Shown: positions 23,501 through 34,180 of the stretch, one piece after another
How positions within the stretch are numbered: the stretch's first letter is position 1
How the letters are laid out: every line of letters begins with the position of its first letter
Source: Colocasia esculenta
Lineage: Eukaryota > Streptophyta > Magnoliopsida > Alismatales > Araceae
Assembly: GCA_014218235.1 (NCBI GenBank)
Contig: CM024760.1
Span: forward strand, 12,194,049-12,258,048
Direction: 5' to 3'
Length of the DNA stretch: 64,000 nucleotides
Program-made: the position numbers and the translations under genes
The notes under the pieces: model-generated
The model's database searches: none
What the model was told of the DNA's origin: nothing
The model's input: only the letters and a program-made list of their open reading frames with translations

Positions 23501-24560
23501 CTATCTTTTGCAGCATGAAGAAGTAACCCCTAGGTGAACAGTTGCAAACTCCAGTTCCATGAATTCTGTTTTCTGCCATAGGTAGACGTGTATACATGTT
23601 CCCCTCCAAAATCACAACCCATGGCATGTGATATTCCAAAGGAATACTCAAAGTACTTCATATATGCCAAAACAGTGCCCGCATTTCTTATACTGTGTGT
23701 TCATATCTTACACACTATTCTTAGTGTACAAATGTGATTTTAATCCATATGCCCTGAAACTGCTGTCACAGTAGATCTGAATGTATAATGTGTAATTGCT
23801 CTTCTTATTCTATCAACAAGATGTGCCTTTCATCACCTTATAAAACCAGAAACTTTCTCATCTAAGTCACTAATTTCTTTAAATAGATTGTACTTGGACA
23901 ACATTATGTATGCGCATTCAATGCAAATTATAACATTCAATACAAACTATACAATTCCAGATTCTTAGGTATCATTATAGAGAGACCAAGTGCATAACAA
24001 TTCATTCTTGAAGATGAGAGAATAACCTAGAAAAAACTCAAATCTTAACATTGACTGCTTCTTTGTGCATGCATTATATGCTTATCTAGCTTGTAGTGTC
24101 AAAGGAAAAGAAAGGCAGACCAGAAGATGCATGCTGAACTTCCAAGACATTCTTGACTAGAAAACCATGGACTTAATGATTTTAGGAACTTAAGTGGCTG
24201 AGTTGTGCGTCAGTTAGATCAGTCATTTAAGAACAAGAAGCAGGTTACATATATCAAATGCCACAGATCCAGTGCAGACCTCTAAATTTTCTCGAGAAAA
24301 AAATTTGCTTGCTACATTATAAATTTTATCAAGAGCCAGAGAAAGGTTGTACAGTCAGAAGAGGAGAGGATGGTTCCTCACCCTCAGAGGTAGTACCAGC
24401 ATAGAACTTCATACCTTAAAGGGGACGCAATTCTGTTCTTGATATCTGAAACAGCCACTCCAATGTATTTCTGACCAACATCCAATCCAAGTAGTCGTCT
24501 GTGTTTTGGTATAGGCTTCATGACTACTTGAAACAAATCAATTGGTTTGACAAGCTTCAT
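17509..24560 (-). CDS. YqgF/RuvX-like nuclease-fold protein, six exons, 173 aa
   Basis: Coding exons on the minus strand are 24560-24415, 21374-21317, 18549-18484, 18417-18313, 18235-18146 and 17565-17509. All introns are GT-AG and the lengths sum to 522 bases, ending in TGA. The protein starts MKLVKPIDLFQ, then RRLLGLDVGQKYIGVAVSD (glycine-rich strand with the first acidic residue), ASPL, ELSLAGFVVGY, NYTYWDEHYTSK (usual family form WDERFT; here His replaces Arg) and HPVEAKTMLDKFAAVGILQ near the C-terminus. This is the RNase H-like YqgF fold; bacterial members are pre-16S rRNA nucleases formerly called Holliday-junction resolvases. No transit peptide is apparent. A splice acceptor 7 bases before the ATG implies an upstream 5' UTR exon. 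Introns 1 and 2 (about 3.0 and 2.8 kb) are swollen by transposons. The intact frame and splice sites suggest a live gene. Confidence 0.9.
19090..19750 (+). repeat. Tandem repeat, period about 255 bp, 2.5 copies
   Basis: The unit starts 'ttattctataacca' at about 19095 and again at 19352, and ends 'tcactgtttaagagtgtg'. A third copy (about 19600-19750) lacks the first ~105 bases. Copies differ at only a few positions, so the amplification is recent relative to the element. Alternating GT and GA microsatellites follow. Confidence 0.85.
19947..20003. repeat. Near-perfect hairpin of CACTGTGTAAC-type repeats
   Basis: The sequence reads CTGTGTCACTG, TTACACAGTGATA, then TAGTGTCACTGTGTAACAC and AGTGACACAG. 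The right arm is the reverse complement of the left apart from a 2-base bulge and a mismatch, giving a stem of about 25 bp. It lies in the middle of the intronic hAT-like element next to GA-rich microsatellites. Confidence 0.75.
21726..22548. mobile_element. Tourist/PIF-Harbinger-like MITE with G-rich core, in intron 1 of the YqgF-like gene
   Basis: Perfect 12-bp terminal inverted repeats TAGGGTGTTTGG / CCAAACACCCTA are flanked by TTA on both sides (21723-21725 and 22549-22551). That is the 3-bp duplication typical of PIF/Harbinger elements. The outer 100-150 bases are AT-rich; the middle 540 bases are almost pure G with A on the plus strand. The 180-270 codon ORFs that cross the core on both strands are by-products of the biased composition, not genes. 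Confidence 0.82.
21830..22370 (+). repeat. G-rich low-complexity block with a 26-bp tandem repeat
   Basis: A 26-base unit containing 'cgctggcagcagagaa' plus a GGGAGGGGGG run repeats about five times between 21910 and 22020. It is then diluted into GGGGGAGG-type sequence up to 22370. Runs of four or more G occur every 5-15 bases on one strand, so G-quadruplexes are possible. Because the gene is on the minus strand, its pre-mRNA would carry the C-rich complement. Confidence 0.8.
23261..23401 (-). mobile_element. SINE-like insertion in intron 1 of the YqgF-like gene
   Basis: A 141-bp insertion is flanked by a perfect 14-bp duplication, AGGATTCTCAAGGT (23247-23260 and 23402-23415). Read on the minus strand it starts GTCCCCTGCC, contains TGGCAGAGAGG (a full match to the pol III A-box consensus) and a GGTTTCGATT element resembling a B box, and ends in a poly-C then poly-A tail. 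Length, tail and long duplication fit a short tRNA-derived SINE mobilised by a LINE. The family is not recognised. Confidence 0.75.
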
Positions 24561-24567
24561 CTCCAAC

Positions 24568-25138
24568 CTGATAAAGAACCTCATGTTTACAAATAGCATA
24601 TAATAATAATGAGTGATCAGATTGACAACTTCACGCCAGGGCATACAATCAAAATAAGTAACATATTCATATTTCCCATTTCACATGCTATCTAATCAAG
24701 CATACAAATGGGGGGAAACCTCATGCTAATATGATGACATTGACTTTCTTCCATGAAGTATTCCCACAATTATGGTCCTATTTGCTAGACTAAGTAACAA
24801 ATAATAACAAAGAAAATAGCAAAAGAATGACAAATGAAACCAAGAAAACAAAATAAGTGAGGACTAGGAAATTGAGTCACCGAAAGGAGCATGCACATAA
24901 TTAATCTCAAATGCATGGCCGTTGGCCTTGTGCATCTTTGATATCAAAACCCCTGAGATACTCAACAATCTAGTAGCTAACAAATAGGAAATACAAATGC
25001 AGTTGGTGGATGATACCGCTCTAGGTTTGTGCAACTCAGATAGTGCGTGAATTGAACAGAGATTAACTCACAACAAGTTGCAACGGTAACCTTTTCTATT
25101 CTGCGGTGGGTATTTATCATTCAAGCACAACGAATTTA
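24568..25138. other. Spacer between the two host genes
   Basis: These 570 bases separate the stop codon of the SWIM gene from the splice acceptor just before the YqgF-like start codon. The spacer should contain the SWIM gene's poly-A site and the promoter plus first non-coding exon of the YqgF-like gene, but I could not place either. No ORF of note. Confidence 0.4.
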
Positions 25139-25961
25139 TCAGAACTTGGAGAGAAGCACCGCCAACTGCTCATCAGACACCTTCACTTCTGAATGCGCCC
25201 CCACTGCCTCTGCAAGCCTGGCCGCTAATTGATGCTTGCACTGACACAAACAAGGTCTTAAGAAATTGAAGCAGTGATAAAATGAAAACAAAGCTATGTG
25301 TAGCAAGACCAGGAAAGGGCATACACAGAGCTGTTCTCCCCTGCTAACGACGTCGTAGAAGAAGGAATAGCATGTGCAGTGGTGCTCGGCAAAGCAAATG
25401 TACTCCTCTTTCCTTTAGACTCCCAACCACCTAATTCCCCTCGAATACAATAATAGACGAGTAAATATAAGGTAACGGAACATCCTCTCGTCAAAGAAAG
25501 AAAAAAAAAAAATGCCTATCAGGAGGTAACGGGAACCAGGAAAAGGAAGCGGCCACTGGGTGTCCCAGAGAACTTCCTGACGCCGCCCTGGTCGACGATC
25601 CTTGTTGCACGCTCGAAGTTCTTCCCGAACAAGAAGTGCAAGCTGCATGTACATGCAGAACTGAATTAAAATATCTTCCGCCACTTTTTCTCTTCTAGTC
25701 GTCAATGCGAAATCTCTTGACACAAGACGATCCACAAACGAGATAGAAAAACGAAAAATCAATGGAAAACTTACATCGATAGGTGATCGTCTGATGCTGT
25801 TTTCCGCACACACATGCATCAACAGAAATGTCAAGAAGGAGAGTACAAGAACACGAGGTAATGAAATAGATTCTTGAAGCGGATGAACCTGCGCGGGAGG
25901 ACTTGATCTGATCCCACACGGCATTTGCTACTGCGACGCTGGACGAAGCAGCGGTGGCCAT
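25139..25961 (-). CDS. SWS1-like: SWIM zinc-finger protein, SWS1/ZSWIM7/SSN2 family, five exons, 2-nt deficit in exon 4
   Basis: Exons on the minus strand are 25961-25889, 25796-25775, 25642-25537, 25430-25325 and 25240-25139, with GT-AG introns. Exon 1 gives MATAASSSVAVANAVWDQIK, exon 2 an ASDDHLS segment, and exon 3 HFLFGKNFERATRIVDQGG followed by the SGTPSGR turn. Exon 4 has CFAEHHCTCYSFFYDVVSRG and exon 5 CKHQLAARLAEAVG to the stop. CTC followed by CKH forms the CxC...CxH SWIM motif. In animals and plants this family pairs with a RAD51 paralogue-like partner (Shu complex) in homologous recombination. Coding length is 409, two short of a multiple of three. Exon 4 begins GTGGTTGGGAG and needs two extra bases (near the GGG and AAA runs) to keep the conserved frame. 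Either the gene is newly broken or the sequence has two homopolymer errors. Confidence 0.82.
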
Positions 25962-26307
25962 TCTGCTACTTCCTCGCTCCAGGGGAACATGGTGGGGGGA
26001 AGGGGTTTTGCGCTGTGGGAAAGCGAAGTACCGCTTCTTCCCGGAGTGGCCTGAGCTCTTCCGGGGGTTTTGCTAAAGGTCTCTCCAGTAGCCGCCGTCT
26101 GGTGCAGCGGCGGCGGAGGCGGGTTTTGGGTTTTCCGAGTTCGAAGAGGTCAGTGTTCTCGCAAAAGAAGCCAGCCATCGGACGGTGGAGGCGCCCTCGG
26201 TTTATTTGTTTTAGATTTTTATTTATTTGTAATGATATTTGTTTGATTAGTAACGGTGATTTAATTGGTCAAAAAAAAATAGTAACGGCCACTAAGACTT
26301 GATTTTT
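25962..26307 (-). promoter_or_regulatory. Upstream region of the SWIM gene, partly duplicated at 48392
   Basis: This is GC-rich sequence directly before the SWIM start codon and must hold its 5' UTR and promoter. No clear TATA box is seen. From 26042 on it is repeated, with few changes, at 48392-48671. The 26308 Helitron terminus lies only 347 bases from the start codon, so distal promoter elements may have been displaced. ORFs across this stretch are not genes. Confidence 0.5.
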
Positions 26308-26345
26308 TCTATACTATCTATACTATTATAATAATACTCAGTTCT
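26308..26345 (+). other. Helitron 5' terminus
   Basis: TCTATACTATCTATACTATT matches the TCTMTAYTA-type start of plant Helitrons and is followed by an ACACGTGGCAG box at about 26351. The same terminus occurs at 48672, where it is correctly preceded by A. Confidence 0.78.
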
Positions 26346-26384
26346 AAAAGTACACGTGGCAGTCCAAAAACGTCCGTAAATCCC

Positions 26385-27060
26385 GCCCAAACTGTGCTAT
26401 GACATTTATCCACTATTCTCTTTCTCCCTCCCGCGATACCAAAACTGCGGTATCCTGTTTCCTCAAAAACGTCTGTTTTACCCAACGCGTCGCCTGCGAA
26501 TCTCCCGTCCCAATCTTCGGCCCCTTCCTTATGATCTACCAATATCTTCCGCAATTTTTGAGGTTTCTTCTTTTGCAGAAACCTGTTTCCTTTTCTGTTT
26601 TTTTGTTCCTTATGTTCCTTCCCTGCACTACGTCCGCCCAAACCTGTTTCCTTTTGTTTTTTTGTTCCTTATGTTCCTTCCCTACACTACGCCCGCCCAA
26701 ATCCCCAGCGCGTCGGCTACGAAGCTCCCAAACTGTGCTATGACATTATCCACTATTCTCTTTCTCCCTCCCGCGATACCAAAACTGCGGTATATTGTTT
26801 CCTCAAAAATGCTGTTTTACCCAACGCGTCGCCTACGAAGCTCCCGTCCCAATCTTCGGTCCCTTCCTTATGATCTACAATATCTTCCGCAATTTTTGAG
26901 GTTTCTTCTTTTTGCAGAAACTTGTTTCTTTTTCTGTTTTTTTGTTCCTTATGTTCCTTCCCTGCACTACGCCCGCCCAAATCCCCAGCGTCGACTACGA
27001 AGCTCCCGTCTCCTTCCTTCCTTATGATCTACCAAAACCTTCCGCAAATTGTGATGTTCT
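26385..27060 (+). repeat. Imperfect tandem duplication of about 340 bp inside the Helitron
   Basis: The block beginning 'aaactgtgctatgacatt' at about 26390 recurs at 26728. Both copies contain 'cccgcgataccaaaactgcggtat', broken here as a CCGCG...CGGTAT stretch, and 'ttccgcaatttttgaggttt'. A shorter 'tgttccttatgttccttccct' unit is repeated three times nearby. The duplicate region at 48757-49400 shows the same structure with spacing of 340. Confidence 0.8.
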
Positions 27061-27159
27061 TTATTTTGCGAATCCTGTTTCTTTTTTTTTTCCTTCCTTT
27101 CTACCCAAAACCTTCAGTGTTCCCATTCCTTTCTACCCAAAACCTTCGCGAACAGCCTC

Positions 27160-27400
27160 CCCCTCGCCCTCGCATACTCCCCATCGAAGCTTCGCCGTCG
27201 GCCGGGTCGCCCGCTTCCTCAAGACCGGCCGTTAAGCCCAACGCGTCGGCTCCGACATGCTGGAGGTGCTGAGGTGCTGGAGCTGGCTAGGAACGCATCG
27301 AGAAGAACAGGATCACGGCGCTTGAGGAACGACGAGGAGCTTAGCAGGTTGCTCAGCTCGGTGAGGAGTCTGCTTGATTCCTTACACAGGTATTTGCTAA
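27160..27400 (+). pseudogene. Captured histone H2A gene fragment
   Basis: The frame over 27190-27240 reads VGRVARFLKTGR, then a stop, then AQRVGS. A second frame over 27270-27370 reads EVLELARNASR and then LRNDEELSRLLSSV. In histone H2A these are the first helix region (GRxARFLKxGRYAQRVG) and the C-terminal EVLELAGNA ... RNDEELxxLL segments. The intervening docking stretch with VYLAAVLEYL is deleted, and the YAQ tyrosine codon is replaced by a stop. This is a non-functional gene piece within the Helitron 5' third, and a second copy lies at 49549-49745. Capture of host exons is a well-known Helitron habit. Confidence 0.8.
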
Positions 27401-27789
27401 AAATAGCCCTCAGTCACTTCATAGATACCACATCCATGCATTCTTCCATGCTTCCATTGCCCTGCATATTGTATCGACATTTCTCTCTAATGGTAGATGA
27501 GTGAATGCATTTGATATGATTGAAGGATTACTTCATTTGGTTCACTCAAAAATTTTTTAGATTGATGGATTTCTACGGCTAGATTTTTAATAATCGTGCG
27601 ATGCCAGATTCTTCTTTTATTTTTTCCTTCCTTATGTTAAAAAAGTGCTCAGAGAATATCTAATTTTTTTTAAGAAAATGGTTATCAGTATGCATGCCAT
27701 ACTAGGTGTCTTAATCTGAGGTTATTAGTGGAATTTTCTTAAGCCTTGGGATCCATGTCTTTGAAAATCCTTTTTCCAATTATTACATC

Positions 27790-30700
27790 CATGTGTTCTC
27801 GCCTCCTGGTAATTCCATTTTCTGCAAAGCTTATTTCAAAGTTAAATTTTTCTGCATTCTTTAAAATTTTTTCTGTTTCGTTCTGGTCACTATGGTTGTC
27901 AGGTTTTTAAATATGTACTTCAAAGCATATAGTTTCTAATTGCCTCAGTATGTTAAACAGGTTAGAAACTCTCTTTGTTAAACAGGTTAGATCAAAGCAT
28001 ATGGTTTCTAATTGCCTCAGTATGTTAAACAGGTTAGAAACTCTCTTTGTTAAACAGATTAGACCAAAGCATAGAGATAAGTGCATCAATACATTACTAC
28101 TTAGATTATCTCCATTTCTAATTGCCTCAGTTTCTAATTATCTACAGTTTCTAATTGCCTATATATGCACTAATGTATATATACTAAAAGCCTGAAAATT
28201 TAGCTCCTATAGATCATTTCACTCCTTCTGTAATGTAGCAATGACCTGAATAATGATGTATTGATGTCATGATCATATATTGTGAACCCAACATTAGATT
28301 AGAAATGTTGGTCTATGTTCTGCCAAGAGCCATTTAAAGCTATTAGATGCATTGCCTCAACATATAATCATCCTACCAATTATCAGTAAAACCTCAGAAG
28401 AAATAAGGCTACACCTAGGATAGAGATACAGAATCACACACTCCTTCTTTACTGTTTTAATGTGCATATGAAACCATAGAAAAAAATTATTAAGTGAATT
28501 TTATAAACCCAACCATTGGTGTGTTTGCTTTATGAAGACCATTTTCTTAACTTCTGTTTCTACTTCCAACAATATTTTAATCTGCTAGAAGGCACTCTAA
28601 GATATGAAAAATGGCAGTAGTTACCAAGTAGATGATTGGGGAATGTGATTGACAGGAGGCCCAGATTGAGGACGTGTAAAAATATGATTCCTCCAACTTT
28701 GATTTTAGTGAAATTCTCATAAACTGTGAAGGATCAGCATGCTAGATATGATCTGTATCAATTGGTTCAATTCACGTTAATCTGATGGCTTGTTGACATT
28801 CATAATCTTGGGCATAAGAGTTAAACTATTTTTTAACTGATTACTTTTTTTTGGTTTTCTGACTGCTGTAATTGTCTTAATTTTGAGGATAATTGCCTCA
28901 GTATGTTTAAACAGATTAGAAACTCTCTTTGTTAAACAGGTTAGACCAAAGCATAGAGATAAGTGCATCAATACATTACTACTTAGATTATCTCCAGTTT
29001 CTAATTGCCTCAGTTTCTAATTATCTACAGTTTCTAATTGCCTATATATGCACTAATGTATATATACTAAAAGCCTGAAAATTTAGCTCCTATAGATCAT
29101 TTCACTCCTTCTGTAATGTAGCAATGACCTGAATAATGATGTATTGATGTCATGATCATATATATCATTGGAAGCTTTTAATGGCAATCTGTATCTTACT
29201 TTTCCTATTTTTGAATTCTGAATAATAATTTCCATTTTCTGCAAAGCTTATTTCAAAGTTAAACTTTTCTGCATTTTCTTTAAAATTTTCCTGTTTCGTT
29301 CTGGTCACTATGGTTGTCAGGTTTTTAAATATGTACTTCAAAGCATATAGTTTCTAATTGCCTCAGTATGTTAAACAGGTTAGAAACTCTCTTTGTTAAA
29401 CAGGTTAGATCAAAGCATATGGTTTCTAATTGCCTCAGTATGTTAAACAGGTTAGAAACTCTCTTTGTTAAACAGGTTAGACCAAAGCATAGAGATAAGT
29501 GCATCAATACATTACTACTTAGATTATCTCCAGTTTCTAATTGCCTCAGTTTCTAATTATCTACAGTTTCTAATTGCCTATATATGCACTAATGTATATA
29601 TACTAAAAGCCTGAAAATTTAGCTCCTATAGATCATTTCACTCCTTCTGTAATGTAGCAATGACCTGAATAATGATGTATTGATGTCATGATCATATATT
29701 GTGAACCCAACATTAGATTAGAAAGTTGGTCTACGTTCTGCCAAGAGCCATTTAAAGCTATTAGATGCATTGCCTCAACATATTAATCATCCTACCAATT
29801 ATCAGTAAAACCTCAGAAGAAATAAGGCTACACCTAGGATAGAGATAAAGAATCTCACACACTCCTTCTTTACTGTTTTAATGTGCATATGAAACCATAG
29901 AAAAAAATATTAAGTGAATTTTATAAACCCAACCAGATTGGTGTGTGTTTGCTTTATGAAGACCATTTTTAACTTCTGTTTCTACTTCCAACAATATTTT
30001 AATCTGCTAGAAGGCACTCTAAGATATGAAAAATGGCAGTAGTTACCAAGTAGATGATTGGGGAATGTGATTGACAGGAGGCCCAGATTGAGGACATGTA
30101 AAAATATGATTCCTCCAACTTTGATTTTAGTGAAATCTCATAAATTGTGAAGGATCAGCATGCTAGATATGATCTGTATCAATTGGTTCAATTCACGTTA
30201 ATCTGATGGCTCTGTTGACATTCATAATCTTGGGCATAAGAGTTAAACTATTTTTTAACTGATTACTTTTTTTTGGTTTTCTGACTGCTGTAATTGTTAA
30301 TTTGAGGATAATTGCCTCAGTATGTTAAACAGGTTAGAAACTCTCTTTGTTAAACAGGTTAGACCAAAGCATAGAGATAAGTGCATCAATACATTACTAC
30401 TTAGATTATCTCCAGTTTCTAATTGCCTCAGTTTCTAATTATCTACAGTTTCTAATTGCCTATATATGCACTAATGTATATATACTAAAAGCCTGAAAAT
30501 TTAGCTCCTATAGATCATTTCACTCCTTCTGTAATGTAGCAATGACCTGAATAATGATGTATTGATGTCATGATCATATATTGTGAACCCAACATTAGAT
30601 TAGAAATGTTGGTCTATGTTCTGCCAAGAGCCATTTAAAGCTATTAGATGCATTGCCTCAACATATTAATCATCCTACCAATTATCAGTAAAACCTCAGA

Positions 30701-32550
30701 AGAAATAAGGCTACACCTAGGATAGAGATACAGAATCTCACACACTCCTCTTTACTGTTTTAATGTGCATATGAAACCATAGAAAAAAATTATTAAGTAA
30801 TTTTATAAACCCAACCAGATTGTGTGTGTTTGCTTTATGAAGACCATTTTCTTAACTTCTGTTTCTACTTCCAACAATATTTTAATCTGCTAGAAGGCAC
30901 TCTAAGATATGAAAAATGGCAGTAGTTACCAAGTAGATGATTGGGGAATGTGATTGACAGGAGGCCCAGATTGAGGACATGTAAAAATATGATTCCTCCA
31001 ACTTTGATTTTAGTGAAATTCTCATAAACTGTGAAGGATCAGCATGCTAGATATGATCTGTATCAATTGGTTCAATTCACGTTAATCTGATGGCTCTGTT
31101 GACATTCATAATCTTGGGCATAAGAGTTAAACTATTTTTTAACTGATTACTTTTTTTTGGTTTTCTGACTGCTGTAATTGTCTTAATTTTGAGGATAATT
31201 GCCTCAGTATGTTAAACAGGTTAGAAACTCTCTTTGTTAAACAGGTTAGACCAAAGCATAGAGATAAGTGCATCAATACATTACTACTTAGATTATCTCC
31301 AGTTTCTAATTGCCTCAGTTTCTAATTATCTACAGTTTCTAATTGCCTATATATGCACTAATGTATATATACTAAAAGCCTGAAAATTTAGCTCCTATAG
31401 ATCATTTCACTCCTTCTGTAATGTAGCAATGACCTGAATAATGATGTATTGATGTCATGATCATATATTGTGAACCCAACATTAGATTAGAAATGTTGGT
31501 CTATGTTCTGCCAAGAGCCATTTAAAGCTATTAGATGCATTGCCTCAACATATTAATCATCCTACCAATTATCAGTAAAACCTCAGAAGAAATAAGGCTA
31601 CACCTAGGATAGAGATACAGAATCTCACACACTCCTTCTTTACTGTTTTAATGTGCATATGAAACCATAGAAAAAAATTATTAAGTGAATTTTATAAACC
31701 CAACCAAATTGGTGTGTTGCTTTATGAAGACCATTTTCTTAACTTCTGTTTCTACTTCCAACAATATTTTAATCTGCTAGAAGGCACTCTAAGATATGAA
31801 AAATGGCAGTAGTTACCAAGTAGATGATTGGGGAATGTGATTGACAGGAGGCCCAGATTGAGGACATGTAAAAATATGATTCCTCCAACTTTGATTTTAG
31901 TGAATTCTCATAAACTGTGAAGGATCAGCATGCTAGATATGATCTGTATCAATTGGTTCAATTCACGTTAATCTGATGGCTCTGTTGACATTCATAATCT
32001 TGGGCATAAGAGTTAAACTATTTTTTAACTGATTACTTTTTTTGTTTTTTGACTGCTGTAATTGTCTTAATTTTGAGGATAATTGCCTCAGTATGTTAAA
32101 CAGGTTAGAAACTCTCTTTGTTAAACAGGTTAGATCAAAGCATAGAGATAAGTGTGCATCAATACATTACTACTTAGATTATCTCCAGTTTCTAATTGCC
32201 TCAGTTTCTAATTATCTACAATTCTAATTGCCTATATATGCACTAATGTATATACTAAAAGCCTGAAAATTTAGCTCCTATAGATCATTTCACTCCTTCT
32301 GTAATGTAGCAATGACCTGAATAATGATGTATTGATGTCATGATCATTTATATCATTGGAAGCTTTTAATGGCAATCTATGTATCTTACTTTTCCTATTT
32401 TTGAATTCTGAATAATAATTTCCATTTTCTGCAAAGCTTATTTCAAAGTTAAACTTTTCTGCATTTTCTTTAAAATTTTCCTCTGTTTCGTTCTGGTCAC
32501 TATGGTTGTCAGGTTTTTAAATATGTACTTCAAAGCATATAGTTTGATTA
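27790..32550 (+). repeat. Tandem array, unit about 880 bp, with one short unit
   Basis: A core 'caaagcatagagataagtg' occurs at 28064, 28946, 29484, 30364, 31252 and 32136, giving spacings of 882, 538, 880, 888 and 884. Each unit also has 'ttaaacaggttagaaactct', a 'gcctcagtttctaattatc' stretch and a block ending near 'gttttctgactgctg'. A separate boundary block ('ccattttctgcaaagctt' to 'gtacttcaaagcatatag') appears at about 27810, 29230 and 32420, suggesting two rounds of duplication. Copies are nearly identical. Translated pieces are not genes. Confidence 0.9.
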
Positions 32551-32980
32551 ATGATTTGGATTTGTTTGATTAATGGTATTAAATAACTGATATGCAGTTG
32601 GTGATTGTTTGTTATGTTCTACTAAGTCCATGTGATGGACAAAGTTGAAACTACATGCACTTGAGACCAAAAGATTTTTTGTGTGAGCAGGATGAAATTG
32701 ATTAATAAAGCCAATTCTATAATTAGATGTGACGGTGAATAGAGGGTGATTTGTAAGTGGCTAAATGTGATAAGGTGTCAACACATAACTGGAGGGAAAT
32801 TTTCTGTTTTAAAACCATAGATGCAAGGTGATTATAAATGTCAGGATTTTCGGAAGCCTAACTTAAGTTTCTATTTTCAACTTGCTAATATTGGAATAGT
32901 TCAGAACAGTCAAAATCTAAATATGGATGTAGTACTGCTGTCAAGAATGACACAAATACAGACAATCAACTCTTTTACCT

Positions 32981-33198
32981 CTTACGAAAAAACAACGAAA
33001 CTTCACCCATGACAATCCTGGATGAAACGTGTAGTAGCAAAATATAGCAATTCTGTTACTCTCATAAGCTATGACAATGTTAGTATTATTCATCCACAAA
33101 ATCTACCAAAACTTTTGGTGATGCACAGAAAAGAGTGAGGCATGAAAAAAAAACTGAAGCTAGCCTCATCTACATGGATTAGCAACCAAGAGAATTTG
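32981..33198 (+). repeat. Dispersed direct repeat, copy 1 (copy 2 at 37221-37400)
   Basis: About 125 bases starting 'cttacgaaaaaacaacgaaa' and a following 'gaagctagcctcatctacat' segment are repeated at 37221 with one or two substitutions and a deletion of about 45 bases. Both copies lie within the Helitron, 4.2 kb apart in the same orientation. Confidence 0.85.
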
Positions 33199-34180
33199 TT
33201 CTATTTTTGCCTTGCAGATCAATGTTGATTATACCTTGCAGATTACAGTGGAACCTATTTGAAGTGTTGTGCATACTTTGATAGAAGACCTTGCAGATTA
33301 ATGTAGATTTCCATTTACCAAAGTATTAAATGTAACTTTGAAGATTAAAACATATTTTCCTTGCAGATTAATGCAGATTAATGTCATCCCTTAAAGGATA
33401 TACCATGGGATGGAGGGGGGGTTAAATAGTGTTGTTACTATTTTGTGGTCTCAATAACTCTAATTGCATGGCATGGTTGATGTATAATTGGTTCATATCT
33501 TTTGGAGTTTATAGGGTTCAGTTCTTATAGATCTTTGAATTTCTGGAATGTTAGCTATCAATTTCAGTTTCCAGTTATCAATTTCTATAGATATTATTAG
33601 TTTTGTGACTATTCATTTTTGTCATCGGCAATTAACTACATGGTTGTATGATTTTTCCTCCCTCAACACCCATCAGAGAAGTGGAGATATCTATCTACAG
33701 TATGGAAATAGTTACTGTCTTAATTGTTTAAGCTTTTTTTTTGAGTTTCTGTTCTAAAAATATTAATGTAACTATTTGATTATAGTTATATTCTTGATGC
33801 CCACACCCTCTGCTTCCTTGCTAACAAAAACTTGATGGACTATTTGTTGTACTATGTTTTGAATTTGACAGTCTATGGTTATACCAGTTCAGCAAAGCAC
33901 CAAACTATATTTGTGTAATGGACCCATGTTCTAAAATAGAGACCTGTTGGCTGTATGATCCTCCAATCATTTATCCTCTTGGAGTGAGAGTAGAGAGATG
34001 ATGTCCTTAGACCCTACCACTATTTTGTTCTTCAATTACACTTTCATTCCTTTGACATGGTTGTCCTGTTCTTCTGCTATGCTTTTCATTTCTTTTACCC
34101 ACTATCCTGGACTTATTGTCATGGAGGTTTAAATTTCTTTTAATTAGTTTTACATTTTTGGGAGTGAAAGTAAATCGCTT
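33199..34180. other. Helitron interior with no recognisable gene
   Basis: The stretch is AT-rich, with several 'ccttgcagatta' segments between 33210 and 33370 that look like short decayed repeats. The 69-codon frame at 33548 has no domain I recognise. Nothing else is supported. Confidence 0.4.

Noticed and set aside
25925..26302. 125-codon plus-strand frame before the Helitron
   Set aside because: It lies antisense over the SWIM gene's first exon and upstream region; Arg/Ser-rich translation of GC-rich DNA, no homology recognised.
26399..27272. Overlapping 110-120 codon Phe/Leu/Pro-rich frames
   Set aside because: Pyrimidine-rich repeats in the Helitron 5' part; membrane-like composition is a by-product of CT-rich sequence.
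27900..32230. CRISPR-like or satellite centromere array
   Set aside because: Units of about 880 bp with no short-repeat/spacer structure, confined to a Helitron; not CRISPR, and too few copies to call a centromeric satellite.
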